A DNA stretch of 64,000 nucleotides from Haloarcula japonica DSM 6131 (GTDB lineage: Archaea; Halobacteriota; Halobacteria; Halobacteriales; Haloarculaceae). Below the pieces are notes generated by a model. The model had not been told where the DNA came from. It did no database searches and worked only from the letters and a program-made list of their open reading frames with translations. Positions 16,360-25,731 of this stretch are shown in pieces. The DNA lies in contig NZ_AOLY01000037.1 of assembly GCF_000336635.1 (NCBI RefSeq), positions 315,199 through 379,198 of the forward strand. Direction: 5' to 3'. How positions within the stretch are numbered: position 1 is the stretch's first letter; the number at the start of each line of letters is the position of its first letter. The position numbers and the translations under genes are program-made.

Positions 16360-17489
16360 CCACGTAGCGCGTCGACTGGTTCTTCGCTCGCTGCTTTCCA
16401 GGCCGGATACAGCCCGCTGACGATACTCGTCAGCACCCCAAAGGCGAACGCCGCACCGACGTACCAGGCGTTCGGTAGCCTGAAGACGGCCATCGCGTCA
16501 CCGACGGCGTAGTGGTTTATCGCCAGCCCGGCACCGAGGCTCAGAATGACACCGGCGATCCCACCGAGGAACCCGAGCAGCGTCGCTTCCATCAACATCA
16601 CTTTGAGGACATCCCGCTTCTGGTAGCCGACCGCTCTGAGAACGCCGATCTCCTCCCGGCGTTCGACAGTGGACATCAGCATGACGTTGAGAATCGAGAT
16701 GCCAGCCACGAGCAGCGAGATCGATGCGATACCGGCGAGGACGGTGTTGATGATCTGGAACTGCTCTTCGATGGTGTCGACGAGCGAACCCAGTTCCTGC
16801 ACGAAGACCCGCTGCTCGCGGTCGTTGAGCGAGTCGCGTATCCCCATGGCCGTTTCGTTAGCCTGCGTCCCAGTGGATTCGATTACGTACGCTTCCGAGT
16901 AGCCACTCTGGCTGAACGAAGTGGCTGGTACGATGACTCGGTTGTCGGGGTTCGTCGAGGAGAACGCATCGCCCTCTTCAAGAACTGCACGGATACGGAC
17001 ACTGGTTCCGTTGATAGTGATCTGGCTCCCGGGATGCAGGTCGTGTGTCTCAGCAACACTTGAACCGACAAGTGCTCCGGATCGGAACGGCGATACCCGA
17101 CCCTCTTTTGCCTCGTACAACTCTCCCGGGTTCTCAATGCCGTATATCGTTTCCCTGACTGCGTCCTCGCGGTTGTACGACACTGGCTCCACACGTGTCT
17201 TTACCGGCGAGACAGTCGCCGTCGGGCTCGCCTCTCTGCGGATCGTACGCATATCGCGTTCGGTGAGTTCAGTGATGTTTTCGCCGGAATTCGGATACAC
17301 CGTGAGCTGGTTTCCGACATTGCCCAGGTTCTGTGTGAACGAGTACTGGAGCGCGACGCCGAACATCCCCAGCGAAGCGATGGCGACGACGCCGATGACG
17401 ATACCCAGCGACGCCAGCAACGACCGCATCTTCGTCCGCGTGAGGTTGCGCCGCGCCATCAGCGCGGCCGGGAAGAACCTACCCGCCAT
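16356..17489 (-). CDS. ABC transporter permease, MacB/FtsX type
   Basis: A 377-residue membrane protein with MacB topology: one N-terminal transmembrane helix (SLLASLGIVIGVVAIASLGMFGV near 25-50), a large outside domain of about 200 residues, then three C-terminal helices, ending WKAASEEPVDALRG. The cytosolic loop RREEIGVLRAVGYQKRDVLKVMLMEA is the typical coupling region. ATG 17489 overlaps the ATPase gene by 11 bases; the frame further upstream is a shadow of that gene. It likely exports or extracts a lipid-like or peptide substrate with the ATPase and secreted protein of the same operon. Confidence 0.92.
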   Translation of the reverse strand: MAGRFFPAALMARRNLTRTKMRSLLASLGIVIGVVAIASLGMFGVALQYSFTQNLGNVGNQLTVYPNSGENITELTERDMRTIRREASPTATVSPVKTRVEPVSYNREDAVRETIYGIENPGELYEAKEGRVSPFRSGALVGSSVAETHDLHPGSQITINGTSVRIRAVLEEGDAFSSTNPDNRVIVPATSFSQSGYSEAYVIESTGTQANETAMGIRDSLNDREQRVFVQELGSLVDTIEEQFQIINTVLAGIASISLLVAGISILNVMLMSTVERREEIGVLRAVGYQKRDVLKVMLMEATLLGFLGGIAGVILSLGAGLAINHYAVGDAMAVFRLPNAWYVGAAFAFGVLTSIVSGLYPAWKAASEEPVDALRG

Positions 17490-18162
17490 TCTTCCGTTCC
17501 CTCCCGATGGTGCCGTCGACCAGATGGACGGTCCGGTCGACGTATTCGTTGACCAAGTCGTCGTGAGTGACGGCGACGATGGCCACGTCGTCCTCGTCGG
17601 CGATGCGGCGGAACTCGTCGAGTATCTGCCGCCCGGTTTCGCTGTCGAGATTGCCCGTCGGTTCGTCGGCGAGCACGACCTTCGGGCTGTTGATGAGCGA
17701 GCGCGCGATGGCGACGCGTTGCTTTTGCCCGCCGGAGAGTTCGTCGGGCTTGTGGTCGAGTCGCTCACCGAGTCCGAGTCGCTCCAGGAGCGTTCGAGCC
17801 CGTTTTTTGACTTGTGGATCACTGTCCAGCAGCAGCGGTACTTCGACGTTCTCGACGGCGGTCAGCGTCGGCAGGAGATAGAAGTGCTGGAACACGAACC
17901 CGATCGTTCGCTTGCGGAGAGCGGTCCGCTTGCTGTCGCCGAGTCCGGTCACGTCCTGGCCCTCCAGCAGGACTGTTCCCTCGGTCGGCGTATCCAGCAG
18001 TCCGAGGATGTTCAGCAGGGTCGTCTTGCCACTGCCGCTGGGACCCATAATCGAGACGAACTCGCCGGCTTCGAGGGCGAAGTCGATACCTGCCAGTGCA
18101 TAGAGGGTCTGGCCGCCGGTCCGGTAGCGCTTGACCAGTCCCTGTGCGTCGATGACCGTCAT
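17479..18162 (-). CDS. ABC transporter ATP-binding protein (MacB/LolD type)
   Basis: A 227-residue ATPase. Walker A GPSGSGKTT is near residue 40, the Q loop is FVFQHFYLLPTLTAVENV near 90, the signature is LSGGQKQRVAIAR near 142, and Walker B is VVLADEPTGNLD near 160, the last being typical of the LolD/MacB group. The ATGA overlap with the upstream secreted-protein gene (4 bases) and the 11-base overlap downstream show a single operon. Confidence 0.95.
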   Translation of the reverse strand: MTVIDAQGLVKRYRTGGQTLYALAGIDFALEAGEFVSIMGPSGSGKTTLLNILGLLDTPTEGTVLLEGQDVTGLGDSKRTALRKRTIGFVFQHFYLLPTLTAVENVEVPLLLDSDPQVKKRARTLLERLGLGERLDHKPDELSGGQKQRVAIARSLINSPKVVLADEPTGNLDSETGRQILDEFRRIADEDDVAIVAVTHDDLVNEYVDRTVHLVDGTIGRERKNGG

Positions 18163-19652
18163 ACCTCGATATCGTCGTCACCGCGGCGGTAGCGGCGCAC
18201 GAGGACACCGACGACGACCAGTAGCGCCAAACCACCGGCGACGAACACCGGCAGCATGCTGTTCTGGTCACCGCCCTCACTGTCGCCATCCTGCTCCGGC
18301 TGCGATACCGAACCGCCCATCTGGTTGGTGTCGACATCGAACGTCTGTCGCTTCCGCGTGTCGTCGACGATGTAGGTCACCTCCAGTGGTACCGACGTGA
18401 CGTTGCCCGTCGTCCGGGCGTACACGTCGAAGGAGACGAAGTCACTGGCCGGGACCGTGCCGACGAAGTAATCGCGGTTCGGGGTTGCTGGAGTGACGTT
18501 CTCCGTGTCGACGACGCTGACGAGGACGCTATCCGCATCCGTCGACCCGACGTTGCTCGCACTCCCTGAAATCTGGAGGCGTCCGCCCTGCCGGATCACG
18601 TCCAGACCGGTGAGGTCTATCGTTCCGGGGACTGATCGGAGCGTCGTTTCGGTGGTCGTCTGCTCCGTTTCGGTCCCGAGTTCGTAGTCGGCGGTGACGG
18701 TAACGTCCGCACGAGGTTCGTCCATCGTAGCGTTCAGTCGCACCTGCCGGGTCGTGCTGGCAGAGATGTTCTCAAGCAGCACACGCTGGAACGACGCGTT
18801 CTCAGACGTTGCACTGACCATGACATCCGAGAGGGGAGCGTTGCCCCCGTTAGAGACGGCGACTCGCAGCGCGCGGTCGGTGCCGCTACCGACTGCTGTC
18901 GTATCGAGTTCCACACTGTTCCGGAGTGGGTCTGAATCGATGACTGTCGTCCGAGTCGTGGTGCGGGTGGTATCTCCGTCGACCGTGTAGCTGATCGTTG
19001 CGGTCAGCGAGTGTTCGCCAGCGGATTCAGGTCGGAACCGGAACGGGGCTGTAATCGACCCGTTCTGTGCGATGCTTGACCGGACCGTCCGGCTCTTTGT
19101 CATCTCGACGCCGTCGCCCTCGACGACGACTTCGACGTTCGTTATCTGGGTATCGAGCCCGTTTGCGACGGTGACTTCGCCGGTCGATTCAACGCCGGCG
19201 ACGGAGTCGTTGGCCGTGATATCCACCTGTGGGTGCCGCTCTTCGACGTTTAGCTTCACCGGATATCTGAGTTCGACGTTCTCACCTGTCCCGCGGTCAC
19301 GACCGTACACGATGACGCGGAGGTCCCTAGTTCCAGCCGAATCAAAGGAGGCAGTCAGGGGCACTTCCAACGTGCTGCCCGGGGAGATCGAACCGAGATT
19401 CGAGACGCGCTCGTACTCGGTGACACCACGACCACCCGATTTCCGCAGCGCGATATCATTGATTTCGAGTGGGGCGTCGCTGTTTTCGAGGTTTCGTACC
19501 GTCGTTTCGAACGTGACGGTTTCGCCCGGTGCTGGCGATGGCGGCGACACATCGACGTTCGATATCGACGCGTTGACGCTCGCACCGGCGACTGACAGCG
19601 GAAGCGAGCCGACGACGACTAAGCAAGCGAGTACAGCCACACCGTGACGCAT
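18159..19652 (-). CDS. secreted, membrane-anchored CARDB-like repeat protein
   Basis: A 497-residue surface protein. It has a signal peptide (VAVLACLVVVGSLPLSVAGA) and about four Ig-like repeats of roughly 90-110 residues, starting near ISNVDVSPPSPAPGETV, HPQVDITANDSV, RNSVELDTTAVGSG and IDLTGLDVIRQGG, each with the CARDB-like N-G-x-x-x-x-x-V pattern. The C-terminus is one helix (LPVFVAGGLALLVVVGVLV) and a short basic tail. ATG 19652 starts the signal peptide; 19697 adds 15 residues without it. It is first in the ABC operon, so it may be the outside partner of the MacB-like complex. Confidence 0.88.
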   Translation of the reverse strand: MRHGVAVLACLVVVGSLPLSVAGASVNASISNVDVSPPSPAPGETVTFETTVRNLENSDAPLEINDIALRKSGGRGVTEYERVSNLGSISPGSTLEVPLTASFDSAGTRDLRVIVYGRDRGTGENVELRYPVKLNVEERHPQVDITANDSVAGVESTGEVTVANGLDTQITNVEVVVEGDGVEMTKSRTVRSSIAQNGSITAPFRFRPESAGEHSLTATISYTVDGDTTRTTTRTTVIDSDPLRNSVELDTTAVGSGTDRALRVAVSNGGNAPLSDVMVSATSENASFQRVLLENISASTTRQVRLNATMDEPRADVTVTADYELGTETEQTTTETTLRSVPGTIDLTGLDVIRQGGRLQISGSASNVGSTDADSVLVSVVDTENVTPATPNRDYFVGTVPASDFVSFDVYARTTGNVTSVPLEVTYIVDDTRKRQTFDVDTNQMGGSVSQPEQDGDSEGGDQNSMLPVFVAGGLALLVVVGVLVRRYRRGDDDIEV

Positions 19653-19882
19653 CACGCAATCACCTCTGGGTGGAGTAATCGTATGCCAGTCCAACAACTC
19701 ATTGGGAGGCTGCTATCGGGGACCGTTACCATACGCAGCGGTCCGTTCCGGTCAATGTTAAATATGCTGCATATCTTTCGTACGGACTGTTGTCGCTATG
19801 TCCCTCACCGGGAGTTGGACGGGACGACAACAGCCCGTATCAGTGGGAAACTGCTATCACAGCGCCCCTCCCAGCGGTGGAT

Positions 19883-20761
19883 ATGCGCGTCATCTGTGCC
19901 GGCCACGTCAACTGGGACGTGACGCTCCATGTCGACCACCTCCCGAAACCCGACGGCGAGGGGCGTATCACTGACCGGTCACAGTCCAGTGGAGGGAGTG
20001 CATCGAATGCGGCCGTCGCACTCGCCGGGCTCGATGCGGACCCGCTAGTCCTCGGTAGCGTCGGCCGGGACGACCACGGAACTATGGCCCGGAGCCAACT
20101 GGCGGCGGCCGGCGTCGAGACGCTACTGATCGAGTCGGACGAACCGACGGCGGTGAAATACCTCATCGTGGACGAGAACGGCGACGTCGCGGTGCTTGGA
20201 AACGACGGGGCCAACGAGGCGTTCTGTGCGTCGGATCTCCCGGTCGAAACCCTGGCTGAGGCGGACCATCTCCACCTGACCGGCCAGGATCCCGTGACTG
20301 CCGCAACGCTTGCACGCGACGCTGCGGCAGCTGACGTCCCGGTGAGTTTCGACCCCGGCCGTCGGCTCCCGTACCGCGATTATTCGGCGGTGCTTTCACA
20401 CGCGGATATCCTGTTTTGCAACGACCGGGAGGCTGACCACGCCGAGGACAGCGGCCTTTTCGACACAGTGCCGACAGTCGTCGTCAAACACGGGGACTGC
20501 GGCGCGACGGCACATATCGACGACCGGACAGTCACGAACGACGGGTATCCCATAGACTCTGTCGACACTGCAGGCGCAGGTGATGCGTTCGCTGCCGGGT
20601 ATCTGCTCGCCAGCGCACAGGAGACCGACCCGGAACGAGCGCTCGCGGTCGCCAACGCCTGTGGCGCACTCGCGGCGCAGTCGCCCGGCGCACAGACGAC
20701 GCTCGACTGGGAGTCAGTGTGGGCGCTCGTCGACAGCGGGCACTCACCAGCGCCGGCCTAG
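19883..20761 (+). CDS. PfkB-family carbohydrate or nucleoside kinase
   Basis: A 292-residue ribokinase-like enzyme. The N-terminus is VICAGHVNWDVTLHVDHLPKPDGEG and the first signature GGSASNAAVALAGLDADPLVLGSVG runs near 37-60. The second signature DTAGAGDAFAAGYLL, with the catalytic Asp, is near residue 230. I chose ATG 19883 because the barrel-like start is exact there; the frame further upstream to 19790 is not family-like. The substrate is not evident; the neighbourhood (an aminoglycoside-kinase-like protein) gives no pathway. It converges on the next gene with a 4-base overlap. Confidence 0.92.
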   Translation: MRVICAGHVNWDVTLHVDHLPKPDGEGRITDRSQSSGGSASNAAVALAGLDADPLVLGSVGRDDHGTMARSQLAAAGVETLLIESDEPTAVKYLIVDENGDVAVLGNDGANEAFCASDLPVETLAEADHLHLTGQDPVTAATLARDAAAADVPVSFDPGRRLPYRDYSAVLSHADILFCNDREADHAEDSGLFDTVPTVVVKHGDCGATAHIDDRTVTNDGYPIDSVDTAGAGDAFAAGYLLASAQETDPERALAVANACGALAAQSPGAQTTLDWESVWALVDSGHSPAPA

Positions 20762-21780
20762 TTCGCCTGTATCTCCTCAACGAGCCGTTCGAACTGCTGG
20801 CGGTACTGGGCTTCGGCGCGAGCGGCGGCGAGGCCGGACTCGTCGGCGAAGACGGCCTCGAAGCCGGCCATCCGCCACAGGAGCGTCGATAGCTGATAGA
20901 GCGGCCGTCGCTGCTCGTAGCCCTCGTCGAACTCCATCGGGCGCATCTCCTGATACCCCTCGCGGAACGTCGCTCGGAGCGAGTCACGGAGTTCCGGGTC
21001 CTGAAACGACGAGTCGATGAAGAGGAACTCGGTCTGTGCGAGATTGTACTCCGGCAGCGCCGCGAGCACGTCCTGCCAGTCGAGAACGGCCGTGATCGGC
21101 GCGTCCGCCGTCTGCTCGAACATCAGATTTGCCGGCCTGAAATCGTCGTGCACCAGTCGCGGAACGCCGTCCTCTGGCACCATACTCAGGGCCGGTTCGA
21201 TACAGTCCCGCGCCCGACCCGCCATGTCCTCGAATGGTGTCCCGTCGAGGTGAGAGAGGTGGGACCTGGTGAGGCTCTCGAAGTACTCCCGCCAGTTACC
21301 CATCCAGTCACTCACGATGATCCGGTCGTCGTGGAGTGTGAGTCGGCCGAACGCCTCGAATCCGATTTCGGAATGCATGTCGCCGAGTATCCGACCGGAC
21401 TGGGCGAGCACCCGCTGTCGGTCCGCGGTCGAAAGCCCGGCGAACTCCTCGGCCAGGTTCTCGCCGTGGATGCGTTCGGTGACAAAATACGGCGGCACGT
21501 CGGCGTCGGGGTCGTCCTCGTAGACGAGGATGCGTGGAACAGGGACGTCAGTCCGGGCGGCAACGAAGTCGTGGAGACAGGGTTCGACGGCGAACGGGAC
21601 ATCGCCCTGCGGCTTGAACTTCACGACCACCTCGTACGCCTCACCGTTGTGGTGGAGCGTTACCATGTAGACATCGCTCTGGTGGCCACCTCCCGGTGTC
21701 TCGAACTGAAACCCCTCGTAATCCGGGCCTGACTCTTTCAGCACGGCTTCGATGTCTTGTTCCGGGGTCTGCACTGGCAT
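20758..21780 (-). CDS. phosphotransferase of the APH/choline kinase family
   Basis: A 340-residue small-molecule kinase. The N-terminal lobe has YMVTLHHNGEAYEVVVKFKP, with the ATP-binding Lys. The catalytic loop VHDDFRPANLMF is near residue 217 and the metal-binding DWQDVLAALPEYNLAQ near 240 (Asp of the DWE-like motif). ATG 21780 is chosen because a TATA-like TTTATTTG is 22-31 bases upstream (21802-21811, minus strand). A sugar, aminoglycoside or choline-like substrate is possible; true antibiotic resistance is not implied. Confidence 0.9.
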   Translation of the reverse strand: MPVQTPEQDIEAVLKESGPDYEGFQFETPGGGHQSDVYMVTLHHNGEAYEVVVKFKPQGDVPFAVEPCLHDFVAARTDVPVPRILVYEDDPDADVPPYFVTERIHGENLAEEFAGLSTADRQRVLAQSGRILGDMHSEIGFEAFGRLTLHDDRIIVSDWMGNWREYFESLTRSHLSHLDGTPFEDMAGRARDCIEPALSMVPEDGVPRLVHDDFRPANLMFEQTADAPITAVLDWQDVLAALPEYNLAQTEFLFIDSSFQDPELRDSLRATFREGYQEMRPMEFDEGYEQRRPLYQLSTLLWRMAGFEAVFADESGLAAARAEAQYRQQFERLVEEIQAN

Positions 21781-21870
21781 ACCATATAGCGGGCGAGCAA
21801 ATAAATCTGTCAATCCCGTCAGGGACACCACTGGTACCCGATTCGGGCGCTGTCAGTCGCCGTCTCCGCG

Positions 21871-23058
21871 CTACCAAGAATGAAACGGTGAGACCGGTTT
21901 TGTCCCGTCGGTCACTTCGAATCGTGCGCCGCCGGCCCTGCTTTCGGTCACCGAGATGTCCCAACCGTGGGCGTCAGTGATCTGGGCAACGATAGACAGG
22001 CCGAGGCCGTTGTTACTGCCTGAGAAGGCGTCGACCGAGAGCACGTCGTTCAGTTTGTCGGATGGGATACCTGGTCCGTCATCAGCGACGTAGAAGCCTG
22101 TCACTCGGCCCTCGCCTCGCTCGTCCGTACTGTCTCTCTCGGTTGCCCCGTCATCGACAAGCGGACCGACCCAGACAGTCACGTCATCGCCGGCGTGGTC
22201 CGCCGCGTTCCGAAAGAGGTTCTCGAACACCTGTTTGAGGCGGTTCTGATCACCGAACACCGGGGCGGACCCTTCGATCTTCAGCGTTGCGTCACCCGTC
22301 CTGGCCATCGCCCAGGTTCGTTCGGCGAGGGTGTCAAGGGACACAGCAGTTCGATCTTCGACTGCGTATCCCTCTTTTGCGAGTGTCAGCAGGTCGTCGA
22401 TGAGTGCCTCCATGCGAGCCACGCCTTCTTCGGCATCGTCAAGGTGGGACAGGTCGCCGGTCTCTCGAACGAGTTTGAGCCGCCCCTCGACAACGTGGAG
22501 CGGGTTCCTGAGGTCGTGTGAGACGACGCCGATGAACTGTTCCATCCGGTCGCGCTGGACGCGGAGGTCGTGCTCGCGTTCGGCTTTCTGCAGTGCCGAC
22601 TGAACGTGCGTCGCGTACAGCCGCGCGAATCGAACCGTTTCGCCATCAAACGTAACGGGGGTGAGCGAGCCGATGTTGATAATGCCGTACTCGGCAAGCG
22701 GCAGGATGACCTCGCTGCTGACAGGCGAGCTCTCGTTGTACTGGCGCTGCTCGTCGTCGAGTTCGGAGTACGTCCGAACTTCGTCCTGCTCGAATGCCTC
22801 CCACGAGAGGCTGTTGCCGGGTCTGTAGGTAACCGGCCAGTCGAATACCTCGTCCGCCCGCTCCGTCGACGCGGCCAACTGCAGTTCCGACGCGTCACTG
22901 TCATACAGCCACAGCGCTCCGAGTGGCACGTCGAACACGGGCGAAATCCCCGACATTGCGATCTCGCATATCTCCCGCTCGGACTCCGCAGCCATCAACT
23001 GCTGTGTGACAGCCTCGAACGAATCGAGATCGAATGCGACCGTTGGCTCCCCACCCAT
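21871..23058 (-). CDS. GAF-domain sensor histidine kinase
   Basis: A 395-residue soluble kinase without membrane segments. An N-terminal GAF-like domain (about residues 8-165, VFDVPLGALWLYDSDASEL, IINIGSLTPVTF) would sense a small ligand or redox state. The HisKA box FIGVVSHDLRNPLHVVEG is near residue 186 with the phospho-accepting His, followed by the ATPase N box NLFRNAADHAG, G1 VADDGPGIPSD and G2 NNGLGLSIVAQI. ATG 23058 is preferred over 23076 because a TATA-like ATTTATGTAC is 23-32 bases before it. No response regulator is adjacent, so it is an orphan kinase. Confidence 0.93.
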   Translation of the reverse strand: MGGEPTVAFDLDSFEAVTQQLMAAESEREICEIAMSGISPVFDVPLGALWLYDSDASELQLAASTERADEVFDWPVTYRPGNSLSWEAFEQDEVRTYSELDDEQRQYNESSPVSSEVILPLAEYGIINIGSLTPVTFDGETVRFARLYATHVQSALQKAEREHDLRVQRDRMEQFIGVVSHDLRNPLHVVEGRLKLVRETGDLSHLDDAEEGVARMEALIDDLLTLAKEGYAVEDRTAVSLDTLAERTWAMARTGDATLKIEGSAPVFGDQNRLKQVFENLFRNAADHAGDDVTVWVGPLVDDGATERDSTDERGEGRVTGFYVADDGPGIPSDKLNDVLSVDAFSGSNNGLGLSIVAQITDAHGWDISVTESRAGGARFEVTDGTKPVSPFHSW

Positions 23059-23181
23059 CCTGTATAATTCATGCAACCGGGTACATAAATCTCAGTGATT
23101 CTGTATCGGTGACACGTTGCATGGCGTCACCGACCCACCGATGTCGCGGGACCTTTGTATCCACAGTCCTCAGGGAGCGGT

Positions 23182-24339
23182 ATGCGAACGGTCGAAATCG
23201 ACGGCCTCCCGGTGGGTGATGGGCACCCGACACGCGTCATGAGCGTGTTGAACATGAGTTCGAACTCCGGGTACAAGCCGAGCGTGTATCTGGACCCCGC
23301 GGAAGCCGCCGATGCTATCGAAGAAAACCTCGTCCCGGCCGGTGCGGACATCATCGACGTCGGCCTGCAGTCGGCCAACCCCAAGTACGAGTCCAAGCCG
23401 GTCGAGATGGAGAAAGACCGGCTCGAAGAGGTCGGTCCGCTCGTCGACGAACTCGACGCCGATGTACCGCTGTCACTCGAAACTCGTTACGCTGAAGTGG
23501 CCGAAGAAGCCATCGGCTACGGATTCGATCTCATCAACGACGTGTGTGGGTTCGCCGACCCGGACATGAAAGGTGTCGTCGAAGACCACGACATGCCGGT
23601 CGTCAAGATGGCCAGCCCGCCGGATCTGGCCCGCCCCGGCGCGCTGAAAACTATCGACGATATCTTCGAGGCGCTCCAGCGGGACGGGTTCACGGACAAG
23701 ACTATCATCGACCCGGCCTTCGGCGGCTGGTACGACGGCAAGGAGTTCGAGGACAACTGGGAGATGTTCCGTCGGCTCCGGGAGTTCCGTGCCTTCGACC
23801 GGCCGATGCTCACCGCAACCAACCGCGAGGATTTCCTCGGCGATCTGGCTGACCAGCCCGAGACGGAGAACCAGCTCGCCGTGTCGCTGGCCGCAGCGAC
23901 GATGGAAGTCGAACGCGGCGCACACATCATCCGCACACACGACACCCGCGAAACCCACGACGTGGTCAAAGTGGCTGACGCGCTCGGGGACGAGCGGACG
24001 ACACGACCGGAGACCGACTCCGGACCCACCGTGGCGGAACTGACCGACGTGACGTTGCGGGAGGTGGCTCGCCATCAGGCCCTCGGCGAGACGGTGGCAG
24101 GCGGCACTGACGACGGCGCGACGCTCACGTTCCTGCTCGGCGACCTGACCGATGATGCCCGCGCGAGCATCCGGGCCGTCGCCGAGGTGACCGACGTGGT
24201 GGTCGTCGAGAAGGACAGCGGTAGTCTCTACGTCGGCGGCTCTGCGGCTGCGCTGAAAGTCGTCACCGACAGCCTCGCCGAGGACGGGCACCGGGAACTC
24301 GCCGGTGCACTGCGGACGGCACTGTCCCGGCACGTGTAG
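23182..24339 (+). CDS. folP: dihydropteroate synthase
   Basis: A 385-residue protein whose first 270 residues are a pterin-binding TIM barrel. The motifs are variants of the bacterial ones: VMSVLNMSSNSG for the pterin-binding loop, GADIIDVGLQSANP for the second, PLSLETR, LINDVCGF, IIDPAFGG and IIRTHDTRET. The extra C-terminal 110 residues are outside the barrel and unrecognised. It would join p-aminobenzoate to hydroxymethyl dihydropterin. MptE, which makes the pterin diphosphate, is encoded 2.4 kb away, supporting a folate or folate-like role. ATG 23182 fits the family; the frame upstream to 23155 is short and not conserved. Confidence 0.88.
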   Translation: MRTVEIDGLPVGDGHPTRVMSVLNMSSNSGYKPSVYLDPAEAADAIEENLVPAGADIIDVGLQSANPKYESKPVEMEKDRLEEVGPLVDELDADVPLSLETRYAEVAEEAIGYGFDLINDVCGFADPDMKGVVEDHDMPVVKMASPPDLARPGALKTIDDIFEALQRDGFTDKTIIDPAFGGWYDGKEFEDNWEMFRRLREFRAFDRPMLTATNREDFLGDLADQPETENQLAVSLAAATMEVERGAHIIRTHDTRETHDVVKVADALGDERTTRPETDSGPTVAELTDVTLREVARHQALGETVAGGTDDGATLTFLLGDLTDDARASIRAVAEVTDVVVVEKDSGSLYVGGSAAALKVVTDSLAEDGHRELAGALRTALSRHV

Positions 24340-24359
24340 CCTGTCCGAGAACACCCCGC

Positions 24360-25040
24360 TTACACTAACTGGTCGTAGAGGTCGTGGAACGACTCGATAG
24401 TGAGGTCCGGATCGCCAGCGAAGGCGTCCCACGGCCCGCCGTCACGGTTGACCCAGACGCCCTGCATCCCGGCATGCATCGCCCCGTACACATCGAAATA
24501 GCCCGCGGTGACGTGGGCGATTTCCTCGATATCGGTCTCCGTTCGGTCCGCCGCGTGACGATATAGCTCCGCTGCCGGCTTGAACATCTGGACCTCGTCG
24601 GCACTGACGGTGTCTTCGAGCAGGCCGCCGATACCGGCGAAATCAACCATGGAGTCGAGCATCTCGGGGTTGCCGTTCGAGACGACATAGAGGTCGTAGC
24701 CGGCGTCGTAGAGTTTATTCATCCCGTCACGAACATCGTCGAATACGTCCAGTTCGTGATAGACCGCGAGAATCTCGTCGAGCTCTTCTGTCGTGATATC
24801 GACGCCGTGGGCATCTAACGCGTACTGGAGCGCATCGCGGTTCATCTCGTAAAACGGCTTGTAGGCATCGATCTGGTTGGCGAGGAAGGTGTACGCCAGC
24901 GAACGGGAGCGCCAGAGCCGGGACACCGGCCGGGGGTCGTCCACCCGGTCGGCGAGGGCTTTCTGGGCCGCCTCAACGTCGACGATGGTGCTGTACGAGT
25001 CGAACGTAATGGTCGTCACGCGGTCCGGATCGAACGGCAT
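24360..25040 (-). CDS. HAD hydrolase, haloacid dehalogenase type II
   Basis: A 226-residue HAD enzyme. The nucleophile motif is TFDSYSTIVDVEAAQ near residue 11, followed by the SNGNPEML motif near 120 and K of MFKP near 154. The last motif AGYFDVYGAMHAGMQGVWVNR is the type-II haloacid-dehalogenase form, which differs from phosphatases. Substrates may be 2-haloacids or only phosphate esters; the sequence cannot decide. ATG 25040 is chosen because the fold begins there; the longer frame to 25118 lacks homology. It is convergent with folP. Confidence 0.9.
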   Translation of the reverse strand: MPFDPDRVTTITFDSYSTIVDVEAAQKALADRVDDPRPVSRLWRSRSLAYTFLANQIDAYKPFYEMNRDALQYALDAHGVDITTEELDEILAVYHELDVFDDVRDGMNKLYDAGYDLYVVSNGNPEMLDSMVDFAGIGGLLEDTVSADEVQMFKPAAELYRHAADRTETDIEEIAHVTAGYFDVYGAMHAGMQGVWVNRDGGPWDAFAGDPDLTIESFHDLYDQLV

Positions 25041-25148
25041 AGGCACCCGTAGAACCGGGTGCCTCATATAGCCGGTCGCCGAGTCGAGCGTCCAACCGTT
25101 TGGTACGGGCGCACTCACAGCTTCACATGTGACGTGCCTGTCCCCTGC

Positions 25149-25481
25149 TCAGTGCGCGGACATCTCCGAAAGGACGTTGACACAGTACACGCCGATGATA
25201 ATAAGCAGGATACCGACGGCCCCGGGGATATCGATGGGCTCGTCGAACACGACAATCCCGATTGCGGCGACACCGACGATTCCCAGCGCGGCCCAGGTCC
25301 CATAGACGACGCCGATAGGGAGGTCTTCAAGCGTCAGCGATACCAGATAGAAGGCCAGACCGTAGCCGACGACGACACCGAGGCTGGGGACAGGGCGCGA
25401 GAACCCTTCCGAGAGTTTCAGCGACGTTGTCCCGAGCAGTTCGGACACGATAGCGGCTCCGAGGAGGGCGTATGGGTTCAC
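25149..25481 (-). CDS. small multidrug resistance (SMR) family transporter
   Basis: A 110-residue four-helix transporter. The family start NPYALLGAAIVSELLGTTSLKLSEGFSRP includes the essential Glu of helix one (ELLGTT). Helices two to four are GVVVGYGLAFYLVSLTL, YGTWAALGIVGVAAIGIVVF and VGILLIIIGVYCVNVLS. I start at GTG 25481 (reading MNPYALL), giving the usual 110 residues, rather than ATG 25520, which adds 13 residues. SMR proteins work as dimers; a second subunit is not nearby, so it may be a homodimer, exporting cationic compounds or guanidinium. Confidence 0.9.
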   Translation of the reverse strand: MNPYALLGAAIVSELLGTTSLKLSEGFSRPVPSLGVVVGYGLAFYLVSLTLEDLPIGVVYGTWAALGIVGVAAIGIVVFDEPIDIPGAVGILLIIIGVYCVNVLSEMSAH

Positions 25482-25731
25482 GGGTTCACTCGCCGAGAAT
25501 TGTGGACAGATAATATACATTTCGGCTGTTGTCGTGTCGCTGGCACACCCTCCCGAGACGCTCCCGACCCGGTGTCTCCCTGTGAATAAACCGCGGACAA
25601 CGGGCGACACTCCCCCTCTCATGTGGCTTTATTTCCCGTGCGGCCGGACTGCGAGCCATGTCTCAGGCACATACGTTCCAGTCGCTAACAGGAGTCTGCC
25701 CGGTCGCCATTCATCGCGTGGGGGGCGACAG

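Noticed and set aside
24040-24339. Possible frameshift in the dihydropteroate synthase gene, because the protein is longer than usual
   Set aside because: The frame stays open with normal codon use to a proper stop; the extra C-terminal domain looks genuine.
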